Shown: positions 1 through 7,503, counted from the stretch's first letter. The stretch is DNA of 64,000 nt from Pseudomonadota bacterium (GCA_027486675.1 JAIXOQ010000020.1:1-64000), one strand, 5' to 3'. Numbers and translations: made by a program. Notes: a model not told the origin generated them from the sequence alone.

Positions 1-241
1 AATGGAATCACGTATCTGAAGTTCAATTAAATCCAACAAAAGAAATGAGGGAATCACTCCAAAATGCCGAACAATCCGCTGCCTAAAAAGCACGCGACAT
101 CTTTCTTGAAAAATTCCGGGTGTTAAGAGGCAAGAATAAAGGGAAGTGAGATTGCTTCATTTTTGGCGCTACTGTTAACAGAGATCGAGGACGAGTTCGA
201 TTCTTAAAAAGTTGTATCTCTCGGTCTGTAAACCGAAATGG

Positions 242-556
242 CTAAGCAGCAAGCGCACGAATCACTGCCGAAACCGTGGATAACTCGGGATTGAATTCCT
301 TATCGGGATCAATGAGATCGTAGAGCGTTCGGCGACCTATTCCCGCCTTCTTGGCGATGGCGGATTTATTCACCGTCATGAAATGGGAAATAAGAACTTC
401 GCGAAATGCACCGAGATCCCCGCTACGAATGCATTCAAGCAGAGTTTCAGAGACGAGCTTTGAGTCCTTCAGTTCCTTACTTGTGAATGGTGCGTGTTCC
501 TTCAAGGATTTGGTCACGGATTTTTTTTGCTTTTTGGATGTCTCGGCTTTGCGCAT
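242..556 (-). CDS. HigA-type antitoxin (toxin-antitoxin module 1)
   Basis: Predicted 104-residue DNA-binding antitoxin that neutralises a RelE/HigB-type toxin and represses its own operon. The C-terminal half (FMTVNKSAIAKKAGIGRRTL and onward to VSAVIRAL) has the helix-turn-helix layout of the small addiction-module antidote family; the N-terminus is Lys/Ser-rich. I chose the ATG at 556 because GGAGGAA lies 7 bases upstream; the longer frame to 625 has no such site and would overlap most of the toxin. It overlaps the 3' end of the toxin frame by about 80 bases, the usual toxin-first order of HigBA systems. The antitoxin is intact although the toxin reading frame is broken. Confidence 0.75.
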   Translation of the reverse strand: MRKAETSKKQKKSVTKSLKEHAPFTSKELKDSKLVSETLLECIRSGDLGAFREVLISHFMTVNKSAIAKKAGIGRRTLYDLIDPDKEFNPELSTVSAVIRALAA

Positions 557-777
557 TCTTATTTCCTCCATATAGAGCCACAACAATGGCCTCGCCCCAC
601 AGAAACGAATAAATCCGCGTCCCATTGAGCCATTTCAATTCAATCAAACCCTCAAACCGCTTGTGATTTCCAAAGTGCCCTAGAGCAACCAGGTCAAGCC
701 GGGATAAAACCAAAGTTCGTATCTTGTGCAGCAAGCCATTTGTCGAATTCCTCAGTTCTGAGAACTTGAAATCTCAT
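477..777 (-). pseudogene. HigB/RelE-type toxin, apparently frameshifted
   Basis: The toxin appears in two frames. From the ATG at 777 (AAAGG four bases upstream) the frame reads MRFQVLRTEEFDKWLAAQD, the typical start of the phage Gp49-like/HigB toxins, but continues to a stop near 694. The rest of the fold (LVLSRLDLVALGHFGNHKRF, then a strand-rich core ending in the GGNKNAQSRDIQKAKKI motif) lies in another frame from about position 720 to 477. Joining the two near 715-725 restores a family-like protein of about 100 residues. The 85-residue open frame starting with TTG at 734 lacks the first strand. It may be a genuine inactivating indel, a sequencing error or, less likely, programmed frameshifting. 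Confidence 0.6.
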
Positions 778-785
778 TAGCCTTT

Positions 786-814
786 AATGTACGCTATACC
801 GCACATATTGTCAA
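786..814 (-). promoter_or_regulatory. sigma-70-like promoter of toxin-antitoxin module 1
   Basis: On the minus strand a perfect TTGACA (809-814) is followed after 17 bases by TACATT (786-791), 9 bases before the toxin start codon. The short leader still holds an AAAGG ribosome-binding site. The -10 region lies inside an inverted repeat, as expected of an autoregulated module. Confidence 0.6.
788..805. promoter_or_regulatory. imperfect palindromic operator over the -10 region
   Basis: The 18-bp sequence TGTACGCTATACCGCACA is an imperfect palindrome with 14 of 18 positions symmetric. It overlaps the -10 element and spacer of the module 1 promoter. This is the expected place for antitoxin or toxin-antitoxin binding; the assignment to HigA is inference. 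Confidence 0.5.
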
Positions 815-1021
815 GATGGATGTGTAGGCGCCTCCGAAGTGTGCGATTTTTGGAAGCCGGCGCATAAGTTGCAAGGATCTGGCCGATATGAAATCGTCGC
901 TCCGCTCACTCACCGGCTCTTCACTGAATGGCGACGATATAAAATTGCATCACCATTTCGGCGGTATAAGTTTATATTGGCGACCGAATTCAGATGTTTT
1001 GGACAATCTGGAGAGGAAGGG

Positions 1022-1474
1022 ATGAGCGCTATTGCCTTGTTTCTGGCTTTGCTCGGCGGACGAGCCTGCGCATCGCATCGTATGGTGTTGACCTATGAGC
1101 CTGCACTCGTTGAACTGACGGGTGTTCTGGATCTTCAGACCTTTCCCGGTCCTCCCAACTACGAAAGTATTCAAGGAGGAGATGAGATCGAGCGGCATTT
1201 TTATCTAAAGCTTGAATCTCCTATCGATGTTTTACCTAAAGGAGAACATCCGACGATAGATAATCCTGAGGCAGAGAGAAATGTGCAAATCCTGCAGCTT
1301 GCCATTAGCGGCGAGGACGAATTGCTCTGGGACCGCTTTAGAAAAGCTGGAAAGGGAGGCCGCGTAAAAATTAAAGGAACTCTTTTTCATCGATTCACGG
1401 GGCACCATCATTCGAGGGTGCTTCTGTCCGTAGATCAGATGGATTCGATCGGTTTTAGACCAGAAGAGGATTGA
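1022..1474 (+). CDS. Exported DUF4431-like protein
   Basis: A 150-residue protein. The N-terminus (MSAIALFLALLGGRACASHR) looks like a short signal peptide. The body contains VELTGVLDLQTFPGPPNYES, characteristic of the DUF4431 family: small secreted proteins with an OB-like barrel and unknown function. I chose the ATG at 1022 because of the GAGAGGAAGG immediately upstream and the signal peptide; the longer frame from 839 adds 61 residues without support. It stands alone, convergent with the Hsp20 gene. Confidence 0.6.
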   Translation: MSAIALFLALLGGRACASHRMVLTYEPALVELTGVLDLQTFPGPPNYESIQGGDEIERHFYLKLESPIDVLPKGEHPTIDNPEAERNVQILQLAISGEDELLWDRFRKAGKGGRVKIKGTLFHRFTGHHHSRVLLSVDQMDSIGFRPEED

Positions 1475-1556
1475 TCCGGATCATTTACCAGCTCCACGGA
1501 ATCGACCTTCTTTTTCCTGATCGATTGATCGATCCGCACAAATACACGAATCAGAA

Positions 1557-1582
1557 AGCCTCGGCCGAAGTGGGCCGAGGCT
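1557..1582. terminator. GC-rich hairpin between convergent genes
   Basis: GCCTCGGCC and GGCCGAGGC form a strong 9-bp stem with a short loop between the DUF4431-like gene and the convergent Hsp20 gene. There is no long T-run on either side (plus side TAAGCTGTTT, minus side TTTCTGATT), so it is a weak-to-moderate bidirectional terminator candidate. Confidence 0.5.
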
Positions 1583-1615
1583 AAGCTGTTTATCAGTAGT
1601 GGGTTAAGTACGGAA

Positions 1616-2152
1616 TTAGGACGGGAGCGTATCCTGGTTTTTCTTATGTCCACTTAAGATCTTTCCGAAGAGCCCAGTTTCTGAGGCATCCGAATTGATC
1701 TTAATTTGCCGAGGTTTCGCAATTTCTACTTTGGGTACATACACCAAGAGGACTCCATCTTGGTACTGCGCCTCCGCTTTCTCAAGGTCCACTCCTTGAG
1801 GGAGAGTAAACGTTCGTTCGAATTTTCCGTACCTCCGTTCACTGTAAATCTGCCCTTGATCTTCTTTACGGTTTACTCGTTTTCGTTCCCCCGCGATCTG
1901 GATCTGATGTTCTTGAAACTCAATCTTGATTTGATCCTTAGGGACTCCCGCTAATTCGAGTGTGATCAGATAATGGTCCCGTAATTCTTCGACATCACAC
2001 GTCGGACTCCAGTCAGACGCTAGCCCACGCAGATTCTGATCTGGATTTGAATTTGGTGTACGCCAAAACTCGTCGAAAAGGCGGTCCATGTCGCGCCGCA
2101 ATTCGCTGACGGAGTTTCGAGCTTCTCTGTTATTAAATGTGACGTAGTTCAT
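1616..2152 (-). CDS. Small heat-shock protein, Hsp20/alpha-crystallin family
   Basis: A 178-residue ATP-independent cytoplasmic holdase. The alpha-crystallin domain spans about residues 45-150: it starts at SPTCDVEELRDHYLITLELAGV, continues through ERRYGKFERTFTLP and ends in the strand with GVLLVYVPK. A short helical N-terminus and a polar C-terminal tail flank it. The length is typical for the family. AAGGAGGA lies just upstream of the ATG. Its start codon overlaps the stop of a 56-codon membrane-protein gene in an ATGA junction, so the two are probably translationally coupled. Confidence 0.93.
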   Translation of the reverse strand: MNYVTFNNREARNSVSELRRDMDRLFDEFWRTPNSNPDQNLRGLASDWSPTCDVEELRDHYLITLELAGVPKDQIKIEFQEHQIQIAGERKRVNRKEDQGQIYSERRYGKFERTFTLPQGVDLEKAEAQYQDGVLLVYVPKVEIAKPRQIKINSDASETGLFGKILSGHKKNQDTLPS

Positions 2153-2319
2153 GTATTCCTCCTTTTTGGCTTTTCTTCGTTATTACTCAATGGTCGTGCA
2201 TCTTCTACAGTCAACTCAGTCGGGTCCCTAAAGTGCGGGGAACTGACCCAAGCACTCAGAAGTCCGAAGAGCACAATGAATGGATAAGCCTCTGAAACAA
2301 CTCTGAGAAAGAGTCCCAT
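2149..2319 (-). CDS. 56-residue predicted membrane microprotein coupled to Hsp20
   Basis: A small gene with a strong GGGAGGAAAAG site directly before the ATG at 2319. The product starts MGLFLRVVSEAYPFIVLFGL and continues through LSAWVS: one hydrophobic segment (about residues 12-27) followed by a polar, charged tail rich in Glu, Asn and Lys/Arg. Its TGA shares bases with the ATG of the Hsp20 gene (ATGA overlap). The ribosome site, coupling and coherent membrane topology argue that it is real. I do not recognise a family; it may place a partner at the membrane during stress. Confidence 0.6.
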   Translation of the reverse strand: MGLFLRVVSEAYPFIVLFGLLSAWVSSPHFRDPTELTVEDARPLSNNEEKPKRRNT

Positions 2320-2369
2320 TCTTTTCCTCCCTAAAATGGGTGATTGTTATTTGTCTCAAATCCAGAAAC

Positions 2370-2398
2370 TCCTATGGAAGTAGACGTTTCTTTGTCAA
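2370..2398 (-). promoter_or_regulatory. possible promoter of the microprotein-Hsp20 operon
   Basis: On the minus strand TTGACA (2393-2398) stands 17 bases before ATAGGA, a poor sigma-70 -10 element. Shifting the frame gives a partial match to the heat-shock-sigma -10 (TTCCATAG). Only the -35 is convincing; the class of sigma factor cannot be settled from the sequence. Confidence 0.3.
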
Positions 2399-2482
2399 AT
2401 CATGGAGAAAAAATCAATAAAAACATATATTTGTAGCTCGGACTTGAAGAAGGGTTAGTGTAGGTCACAGGAGTCGAAATCT

Positions 2483-3145
2483 ATGCGCGATTACTATGCA
2501 AAACGGGCCCCAATTTACAATGAATCGATGAGGTACGGGACAGAGGCTCGGGATATCGAGTTAGTCTCGGTAGTCGAGTCTTTAGTCGCATCGTGCAAAG
2601 GACAAGAAGTGCTCGAGGTCGCTTGCGGTCCAGGATTCTGGAGCGCCAAGGTGGCCTCTCACGCGCGCTCACTCACCGCCGTGGATGCCACTCCAGAAAT
2701 GACAGCGCTCGCACGCGATGCCCTCAATCAGTTTTCAAATGTAGACGTTCTGGATTGGGATGCGTATCAGCTTTCAAGGCTGAATCGAAAATTCTCGGTC
2801 ATCTTCATGGTGGACTGGTGGTCGCATGTTCCTCGCGCTCAGGTTTCTCCATTTGTTTATGAGCTCGGTGAAGTTCTGAAACCAGCGGGCAAAGTCATTG
2901 TCATCGATGGCTGGGCTGGCACTGGGTATGGAACGATTTCGACGCAGGTAGATCCCCAGACACTAGACACGATTCAAATGCGCAAGTTACCCAATGGACA
3001 GATCTACCCGGTTGTGAAAAACACACCGACAGAGCATGAGTTGCGTGATGCCTTTCGAAGTCCTTCATTTGATTCAGATTCGACCCATTATGTAAGTGAT
3101 GCAGCGTCGAAGAGATGGATTTTTGAAGTCTCCGCTCAGAAATGA
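2483..3145 (+). CDS. Class I SAM-dependent methyltransferase
   Basis: A 220-residue cytoplasmic methyltransferase of unknown substrate. Motif I is VLEVACGPGFW (about residues 42-52), followed by the acidic end of strand 2 (TAVDATPEM) and a post-motif with LKPAGKVIVIDGW. The N-terminal MRDYYAKRAPIYNESM resembles the start of many UbiE/small-molecule methyltransferases. AGGAG lies about nine bases upstream of the ATG. It is convergent with the TGS1-like gene with a 26-bp gap. Confidence 0.8.
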   Translation: MRDYYAKRAPIYNESMRYGTEARDIELVSVVESLVASCKGQEVLEVACGPGFWSAKVASHARSLTAVDATPEMTALARDALNQFSNVDVLDWDAYQLSRLNRKFSVIFMVDWWSHVPRAQVSPFVYELGEVLKPAGKVIVIDGWAGTGYGTISTQVDPQTLDTIQMRKLPNGQIYPVVKNTPTEHELRDAFRSPSFDSDSTHYVSDAASKRWIFEVSAQK

Positions 3146-3171
3146 AACGCCCTACTGCGAGAGCTTCAATT

Positions 3172-3789
3172 TCAAAACTCTTTATCCAGCGCAGGAAACA
3201 ACACCGCGTAACTCAGGAGCTCACAGTTCAATACATTTTCAACAACGTTTTGTGGACGTTTGAATTGTTCGAGCTCCCTCATATCAAAATTCTTTGGGAG
3301 CAGCATGAGGACCTCTGCTTGTGTTTTAAATGCAACAGAGAGTAGTTGCAAACCATCTGGGCGGAAATGATTTAATTTGAAAGACTTGAGCTCATCGTAT
3401 GCAGTTCCACCCCACGGTGGATCAAGAATAACGGCGCATTCACTCAGGTCGTTTCGCAGCGCGGTGAGTGCATCCGCGCAGATAAACTCCACCCTTCCTT
3501 CAACATTGAATAATTTAGCGTTCGCTGTTGCAAGCTGTACGCGATGATGACTTAGGTCAATCCCATGTACCTGTTTTCCGGCACAAGCGAAAGCAATCGA
3601 GAGACCTCCGACTCCGCTAAAGCAATCAAAGACGGTTTGAGATTTTATTTTTCGAGCGATCTGAAAACCGATTGGCAATGGAGTAAACGACCGCAGACCG
3701 TCTTCATCAAAAGACATCAATCTTTCTTTGGTAGAAAGGCGATCCCAATATTTTTGCAGGTCATCACCCAACGGGCAGCGGTCAGACAT
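3172..3789 (-). CDS. TGS1-like RNA cap guanine-N2 methyltransferase family protein
   Basis: A 205-residue SAM methyltransferase resembling the trimethylguanosine-synthase family (PF09445). The N-terminal KYWDRLSTKERLMSFDEDGL followed by FTPLPIGFQIA matches the family's conserved entry into the fold. Motif I is VFDCFSGVGGLSIAFA, the acidic SAM-binding residue is in HGIDLSHHRV, and the catalytic motif is ILDPPWGG, where TGS1 uses SPPWGG. In eukaryotes the family hypermethylates snRNA caps; the bacterial substrate is unknown. The ATG at 3789 is preceded in frame by a GTG at 3792. Confidence 0.7.
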   Translation of the reverse strand: MSDRCPLGDDLQKYWDRLSTKERLMSFDEDGLRSFTPLPIGFQIARKIKSQTVFDCFSGVGGLSIAFACAGKQVHGIDLSHHRVQLATANAKLFNVEGRVEFICADALTALRNDLSECAVILDPPWGGTAYDELKSFKLNHFRPDGLQLLSVAFKTQAEVLMLLPKNFDMRELEQFKRPQNVVENVLNCELLSYAVLFPALDKEF

Positions 3790-3829
3790 CACTTAATTCT
3801 AACATGAATGTAGAAGCTAGCTTGATGAT

Positions 3830-3855
3830 GAGTCACGAGTGCTGGTTCGTGACTC
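3830..3855. other. 9-bp inverted repeat at the 3' end of toxin-antitoxin module 2
   Basis: GAGTCACGA (3830-3838) pairs perfectly with TCGTGACTC (3847-3855) across an 8-base loop. It abuts the antitoxin stop codon and lies upstream of the TGS1-like gene on the same strand. There is no T-run after the hairpin on the minus strand, so it is either a mRNA-end structure or an operator for the next gene. Confidence 0.4.
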
Positions 3856-4232
3856 TAAAGAAACTTCTTATAGTCGCAGTTTAGGATCGCGCCCAACTTC
3901 TTCGCGACGTTGAGGCCGATCGGGCGACGGCCGTTCTCCATCGCGGAAAGATTCGTCTGAGAAATGCCACTTTTCTTCGCAAGCTGGGCTTGGGTTAGGT
4001 CTTCCCTGTGCCTATAAGCCCAAAGTCTTCCGGCAGGACTATCGTAGTCTCTTCCTTTCGTTAGTTCCTTCATAAGGTCCTCATGTTCCTTAGGTGTGAG
4101 GAAGCCGTCTTTGGAGTTGACCTCGCTCGCATAGACTAATGCTTCCTCTACAAGGCGCAGTTGGGCGCGAGGTAGCTTTTTAAGCTCTGGAAATCGGTTC
4201 TTCACGGTCTTCAGCAATGTATTCGTGCTCAT
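3855..4232 (-). CDS. XRE-family antitoxin (toxin-antitoxin module 2)
   Basis: A 125-residue helix-turn-helix antitoxin. The C-terminal domain (about residues 68-120) contains LTQAQLAKKSGISQTNLSAM followed by ENGRRPIGLNVAKKLGAIL, a textbook XRE/HipB-type HTH. The N-terminal 60 residues probably wrap the toxin. I chose the ATG at 4232, which overlaps the toxin stop in an ATGA junction, over the longer frame to 4364 that lies entirely within the toxin gene. Toxin-first order and coupling are typical of HigBA-like modules. Confidence 0.82.
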   Translation of the reverse strand: MSTNTLLKTVKNRFPELKKLPRAQLRLVEEALVYASEVNSKDGFLTPKEHEDLMKELTKGRDYDSPAGRLWAYRHREDLTQAQLAKKSGISQTNLSAMENGRRPIGLNVAKKLGAILNCDYKKFL

Positions 4233-4495
4233 CTGTAGGCGTCCTTTCTGTGAGCGGCTTTCAGCACCATAAGGTATGGGGCTCTCACTTCGACAATGAC
4301 TCGGTACTCCCGATTCAGTCGAATCCGAAGCTGATTTGTTCCAGCTAGCGAAGCCACATTCCATCCTAAAGGTCTAGGGCCTTCATTTGCGAGATCTAGA
4401 ACTAATCGATGATAAAGCCGTACGATGTTATGCGGAAGCTTTTGCAACTGCTTTGTCACCGAGCTGTGTTCAACGACAATCCAGCCTCTATCCAT
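4229..4495 (-). CDS. RelE/HigB-type toxin (toxin-antitoxin module 2)
   Basis: An 88-residue RelE/ParE-superfamily protein, probably a ribosome-dependent mRNA interferase. It has the two N-terminal helices (SSVTKQLQKLPHNIVRLYHR) and the strand-rich core with LRIRLNREYRVIVEV, ending in AAHRKDAYR, the usual HRK-x-YR terminus. I chose the ATG at 4495, with AAAGGA about 7 bases upstream; a longer frame to 4621 adds an uncharacteristic N-terminus. It is intact, unlike the toxin of module 1. It is transcribed before and coupled to the antitoxin gene. Confidence 0.8.
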   Translation of the reverse strand: MDRGWIVVEHSSVTKQLQKLPHNIVRLYHRLVLDLANEGPRPLGWNVASLAGTNQLRIRLNREYRVIVEVRAPYLMVLKAAHRKDAYR

Positions 4496-4781
4496 TAGTA
4501 TATCCTTTTTGATATGTTTGTAAAGTGGGTCAAGTCGGTGCGCGTCCCGATCCCGGATTGGAAGTTGTAAAACGGGACCCAGTCGATTCGTATGATTCGG
4601 CAGTTTAAAAGCGAGTTGCATTTGATCGGCTTAGGCATGCATAGGAGATTGCAGGTTGTATGCCTAGTGCCGAAAGAGGATCGATACAGAAATTATTGGC
4701 TTCATTTTCCTATCCAATACATCTCGCAATACTTCGTGAGACTTGGTGGCGTGCCTCCCGGGCCCAATGTAATCTGACGCC

Positions 4782-5540
4782 ATGAAGATTGAGCTCCTTT
4801 CGGCTGACCCCACTCAAGCCATGTCTGAAATCGCTGATTGCGTGAGGCTTCAAAAGGAGGTGGGATGGGGCGATGAAACGGTACCTTCTCATGTATTCAG
4901 AGCCGACTCGATCAACGTTGTCGATGCTTCCATCGATCTTGGATATGTTTTGATTGCGAAGGGCGCAGGGGGGGTAGAGGGGTTCGCAAGAGTAACAACG
5001 ACGAAGGACCCGAAAGTGCACTGGCTGCATGAGATTGTGGTGGGCCCGCACTCGCAATCGAAGAATCTTGGATTTCAGATTATGAATAAAGTTAGGGAAG
5101 AGAGCCTCTGTAGAGGAGCACAGTCCCTGCTGTTTACCTATGATCCCATTGAAGCTCATAACGGAAATCTTTATCTAACAAAATGTCGCGCAGAAGCACC
5201 TAAGGTCTACGAGAATCTGTATGGAAACCTTGGAAGTAAGGCTCACGCAAATCGAATGAGTCATAGACTGCTGGTGCATTGGGAATTCAAGAAAGCCCCG
5301 ATTACGATTCCAGACATCGGTGATGTTCCTGAAGTGCTGGAGCTTTCAGACATCACTTCAGATTTTATAAAGGTAGAAGTGCCTTTCCGGATACAGATGC
5401 TTTCAGCTGAAGACTCATCAGAATGGCAGAAACGCGTTTATCCCGTTCTTGTTCATGCAATCAATGCCCTGCGGTATCGCGCAGTCTATCTACACGCGGA
5501 TAAGCTGACTGAGAGGGCGCATCTCGTACTTGCAAGGTGA
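4782..5540 (+). CDS. GNAT-superfamily acyltransferase, COG3375-like
   Basis: A 252-residue predicted N-acetyltransferase-fold protein. The GNAT core lies around residues 60-170: VHWLHEIVVGPHSQSKNLGF contains strand 4 and a relaxed acetyl-CoA-binding loop (QSKNLG instead of Q/RGxGxG/A), and LLFTYDPIEAHNGNLYLTKC is characteristic of the COG3375 group. The substrate is unknown, and the altered loop leaves catalytic activity open. The start is the first ATG after a weak upstream site. It is a single gene. Confidence 0.65.
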   Translation: MKIELLSADPTQAMSEIADCVRLQKEVGWGDETVPSHVFRADSINVVDASIDLGYVLIAKGAGGVEGFARVTTTKDPKVHWLHEIVVGPHSQSKNLGFQIMNKVREESLCRGAQSLLFTYDPIEAHNGNLYLTKCRAEAPKVYENLYGNLGSKAHANRMSHRLLVHWEFKKAPITIPDIGDVPEVLELSDITSDFIKVEVPFRIQMLSAEDSSEWQKRVYPVLVHAINALRYRAVYLHADKLTERAHLVLAR

Positions 5541-5547
5541 ATAGGAG

Positions 5548-5564
5548 CCACCCCTAGGGTGGCG
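5548..5564 (+). terminator. short hairpin after the GNAT gene
   Basis: GCCACCC and GGGTGGC form a perfect 7-bp stem with a 3-base loop, starting 8 bases after the stop codon. No T-run follows, so termination would not be of the classic intrinsic type. Confidence 0.35.
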
Positions 5565-5715
5565 TGAAGAACTTAAGGCGTATCATTGATAAGCTCTCGG
5601 TTTACGTCGGCCTCAGTCGATTGAGCAGTATCATGCACCTGTCCGAGGGAGGTATGAACGCACTCGGCACTCAAAAGTTGATAATGATAGAGATAACTCA
5701 TGTAAGATCCCTGCA

Positions 5716-6003
5716 GTGACGAGTGTGGGCAGGCTTATCCCTTATGTGATCTTAGCTATCCTTGGTCTTGGACTGCCCGTGACCGCATCGGCATCACCTG
5801 AGATTTGCGATTTTATTGTAAGTTTGCACGCTCGGATGGATGGTACGCCCAAGCGGGTCGCACATAGTGACCCACTCCTAGAGTTGAAAGCAGCAGAGGA
5901 ATTTCTGGAGCTCCTGGATACAAAAGGCAGATATCGTAGGAAAGGCAGGCTGATTGCAGAGCTGATCGTCGTTTACTGGGAGCCGTTTGGGGAGGCAGCA
6001 TAG
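5716..6003 (+). CDS. Small secreted protein of unknown function
   Basis: A 95-residue product starting with GTG. Residues 1-27 form a signal peptide: Arg in the n-region, then IPYVILAILGLGLPVTASAS with an Ala-x-Ala-like cleavage site near residue 26. The mature part has about 68 residues, is highly charged and likely helical (LLELKAAEEFLELL), and contains one Cys. No family is recognised. It is followed 21 bases later by another helical protein gene with a GAAGGAGGG site across the junction, so the two probably form a pair. Confidence 0.5.
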   Translation: MTSVGRLIPYVILAILGLGLPVTASASPEICDFIVSLHARMDGTPKRVAHSDPLLELKAAEEFLELLDTKGRYRRKGRLIAELIVVYWEPFGEAA

Positions 6004-6024
6004 AAGGAGGGCCGGGCGGGCCGT

Positions 6025-6447
6025 GTGCATAATGCTATCGCCTTTCTTGAGGCTCGCAGAGCTTCACTCATTCCTCAGTTACTCCATCTTGACCCTGAAG
6101 TAGCTGTGATCGATAAGATGCTGCTTATGATCAAGGATTACGCTGCTCGCATTCGATCTTTGGATTCAAAGGATAGTATCCTGAGCCTCCTTAAAGAGTG
6201 GGACAGTTTAGCATATGAGATGCAGTCGCGTTACATGATCAGAGTCTTAGATCTTGCAGGTACATATCCTGGAAAATATGACTTAAATGAATTCTCTGTC
6301 CTGAATGAGCTGCTCAAGAATTATGACGTGACTGAGCAGGGTCTTGCTTCTGTGATTACGGAGCTGAGTCATCAGGAAAATTTTCTAAAAAAGCGACGGG
6401 AAGCAAAAGCTGAAGAGCTCTTATGGCAAAGAAGATCACTACCATAG
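6025..6447 (+). CDS. Helical protein of unknown function
   Basis: A 140-residue predominantly helical, charged protein without a signal peptide, starting with GTG. The purine-rich GAAGGAGGG overlapping the previous stop is a good ribosome site, although about 13 bases away. It has heptad-like stretches, for example LLKEWDSLAYEMQSRYMIRV. The lysine-rich tail (FLKKRREAKAEELL) suggests an extended helix. It may be a cytosolic partner of the preceding secreted protein; no homologue is recognised. Confidence 0.5.
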   Translation: MHNAIAFLEARRASLIPQLLHLDPEVAVIDKMLLMIKDYAARIRSLDSKDSILSLLKEWDSLAYEMQSRYMIRVLDLAGTYPGKYDLNEFSVLNELLKNYDVTEQGLASVITELSHQENFLKKRREAKAEELLWQRRSLP

Positions 6448-6480
6448 GTACATGGCACGACATGTGGGACTGAGTACTTG

Positions 6481-6999
6481 CTAGGCCGCTTCCTTCCCTG
6501 ACTGCCGCATTGCCGAAAGGAGTCCAACGGGTACGACGGCCCCTATCCCACCGAAGCGAATCAGCCAGCCCTTCTGGATGAAGAGATATGCTTCAAATTC
6601 TGACTCAGCATTCTTTCGGTATTCGACACGGTACTTCTTTCCTGAGGTGTCGATCGCGGTTCTTATGAGTCGGCCATTTATATAATAATTCGCCTTCTCT
6701 AGAAAAGTCGGCTTCTTAACCGTGACGCGAATGGGATGGTAGTTGGGATCGTTCACCATTGAAGTGAGCTTTGCGAGGTTCTTTGGCGCCCGCCAGGATA
6801 GGAATACAACGGTGGGTAGCAAGCATAGGATGCTGATTAAAAACACTGCAATGCATGTAATGAAGAGTTCAAAGCTAGGTTGGAGGCCTCGTTGAATCAA
6901 TATTCTTGCGTCTACATAACAATTCAGAATGAAGAAGGTTCGGATTAAATTTAGTCGGAAAATTCTATCCGGAAAGAAAATGCTGTCTTTGAGTACCAT
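6481..6999 (-). CDS. Predicted inner-membrane protein of unknown function
   Basis: A 172-residue protein with one clear membrane segment around residues 45-68 (ELFITCIAVFLISILCLLPT and the following VVFLSW). The middle region reads like a small beta-domain (YHPIRVTVKKPTFLEKANYY, then KKYRVEYRKNAESEFEAYLF), and a second weaker hydrophobic stretch lies near the C-terminus (GGIGAVVPVGLLSAM). GGGAG precedes the ATG at 6999. It is divergent from the small exported-protein gene at 7114. No family is recognised. Confidence 0.55.
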   Translation of the reverse strand: MVLKDSIFFPDRIFRLNLIRTFFILNCYVDARILIQRGLQPSFELFITCIAVFLISILCLLPTVVFLSWRAPKNLAKLTSMVNDPNYHPIRVTVKKPTFLEKANYYINGRLIRTAIDTSGKKYRVEYRKNAESEFEAYLFIQKGWLIRFGGIGAVVPVGLLSAMRQSGKEAA

Positions 7000-7113
7000 C
7001 AACTCCCTATCGGTAGTGGGTTTATGGACTTAATCCTGAATAGGATCGCCAAAGAGATGGCATCAAAATCGCTCATAAATCGGATAAGATCCGGCTTAAG
7101 GGGATAACCGTAA

Positions 7114-7503
7114 ATGGAATTTAGAATCTCAAATCACATCTGGCTTGCTCTTGCACTAGGTGTTCTTGGATACCATTTGGAAATGCGCAGATTTAGGAAG
7201 TTATCCGCCACTGTACTGGATGGGTTTCGCCAGGTAATGACTATTACTGAGGCACCAAGAAGCGGGAGAGGTCTAAAAGTAGAGCTGAGTGGAACCTATT
7301 CAGGAGCCCAATTCTCTATTCTTTTCACTCGATCTAACATTCGGTCTTCTTTAACAGTGCGTTGTGAGCCGGGTATAGGAAGGAGCTCTAGTGAGTACAC
7401 AGTCAAAAGTTCATTCTTCGGCGGTTTTGATGAGATCGCGCCGTCTCCATCTCAAGCAAGGGATATACTGAACCGTCTGATTGACCAAGCACGGAGTACG
7501 TAA
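7114..7503 (+). CDS. Membrane-anchored small protein of unknown function
   Basis: A 129-residue protein. The N-terminal hydrophobic segment (HIWLALALGVLGYHLEM, residues 8-24) is an anchor or uncleaved signal. The rest is predicted beta-rich (LKVELSGTYSGAQFSILFTR) followed by a helical end. AAGGGG about 9 bases before the ATG supports the start. It could be functionally linked to the divergent membrane-protein gene; no family is recognised. Confidence 0.55.
   Translation: MEFRISNHIWLALALGVLGYHLEMRRFRKLSATVLDGFRQVMTITEAPRSGRGLKVELSGTYSGAQFSILFTRSNIRSSLTVRCEPGIGRSSSEYTVKSSFFGGFDEIAPSPSQARDILNRLIDQARST

Noticed and set aside
180-240. A tRNA-Tyr-like anticodon stem (CGGTCTGTAAACCG) near a T-loop-like GTTCGATTC
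   Set aside because: The T-loop-like piece precedes the anticodon-like piece on the same strand, and no acceptor or D stem can be drawn, so this is not a tRNA.
4710-5159. 149-codon open frame antisense to the GNAT gene
   Set aside because: It has no family resemblance or ribosome site and runs opposite a well supported gene; it is a codon-bias shadow.
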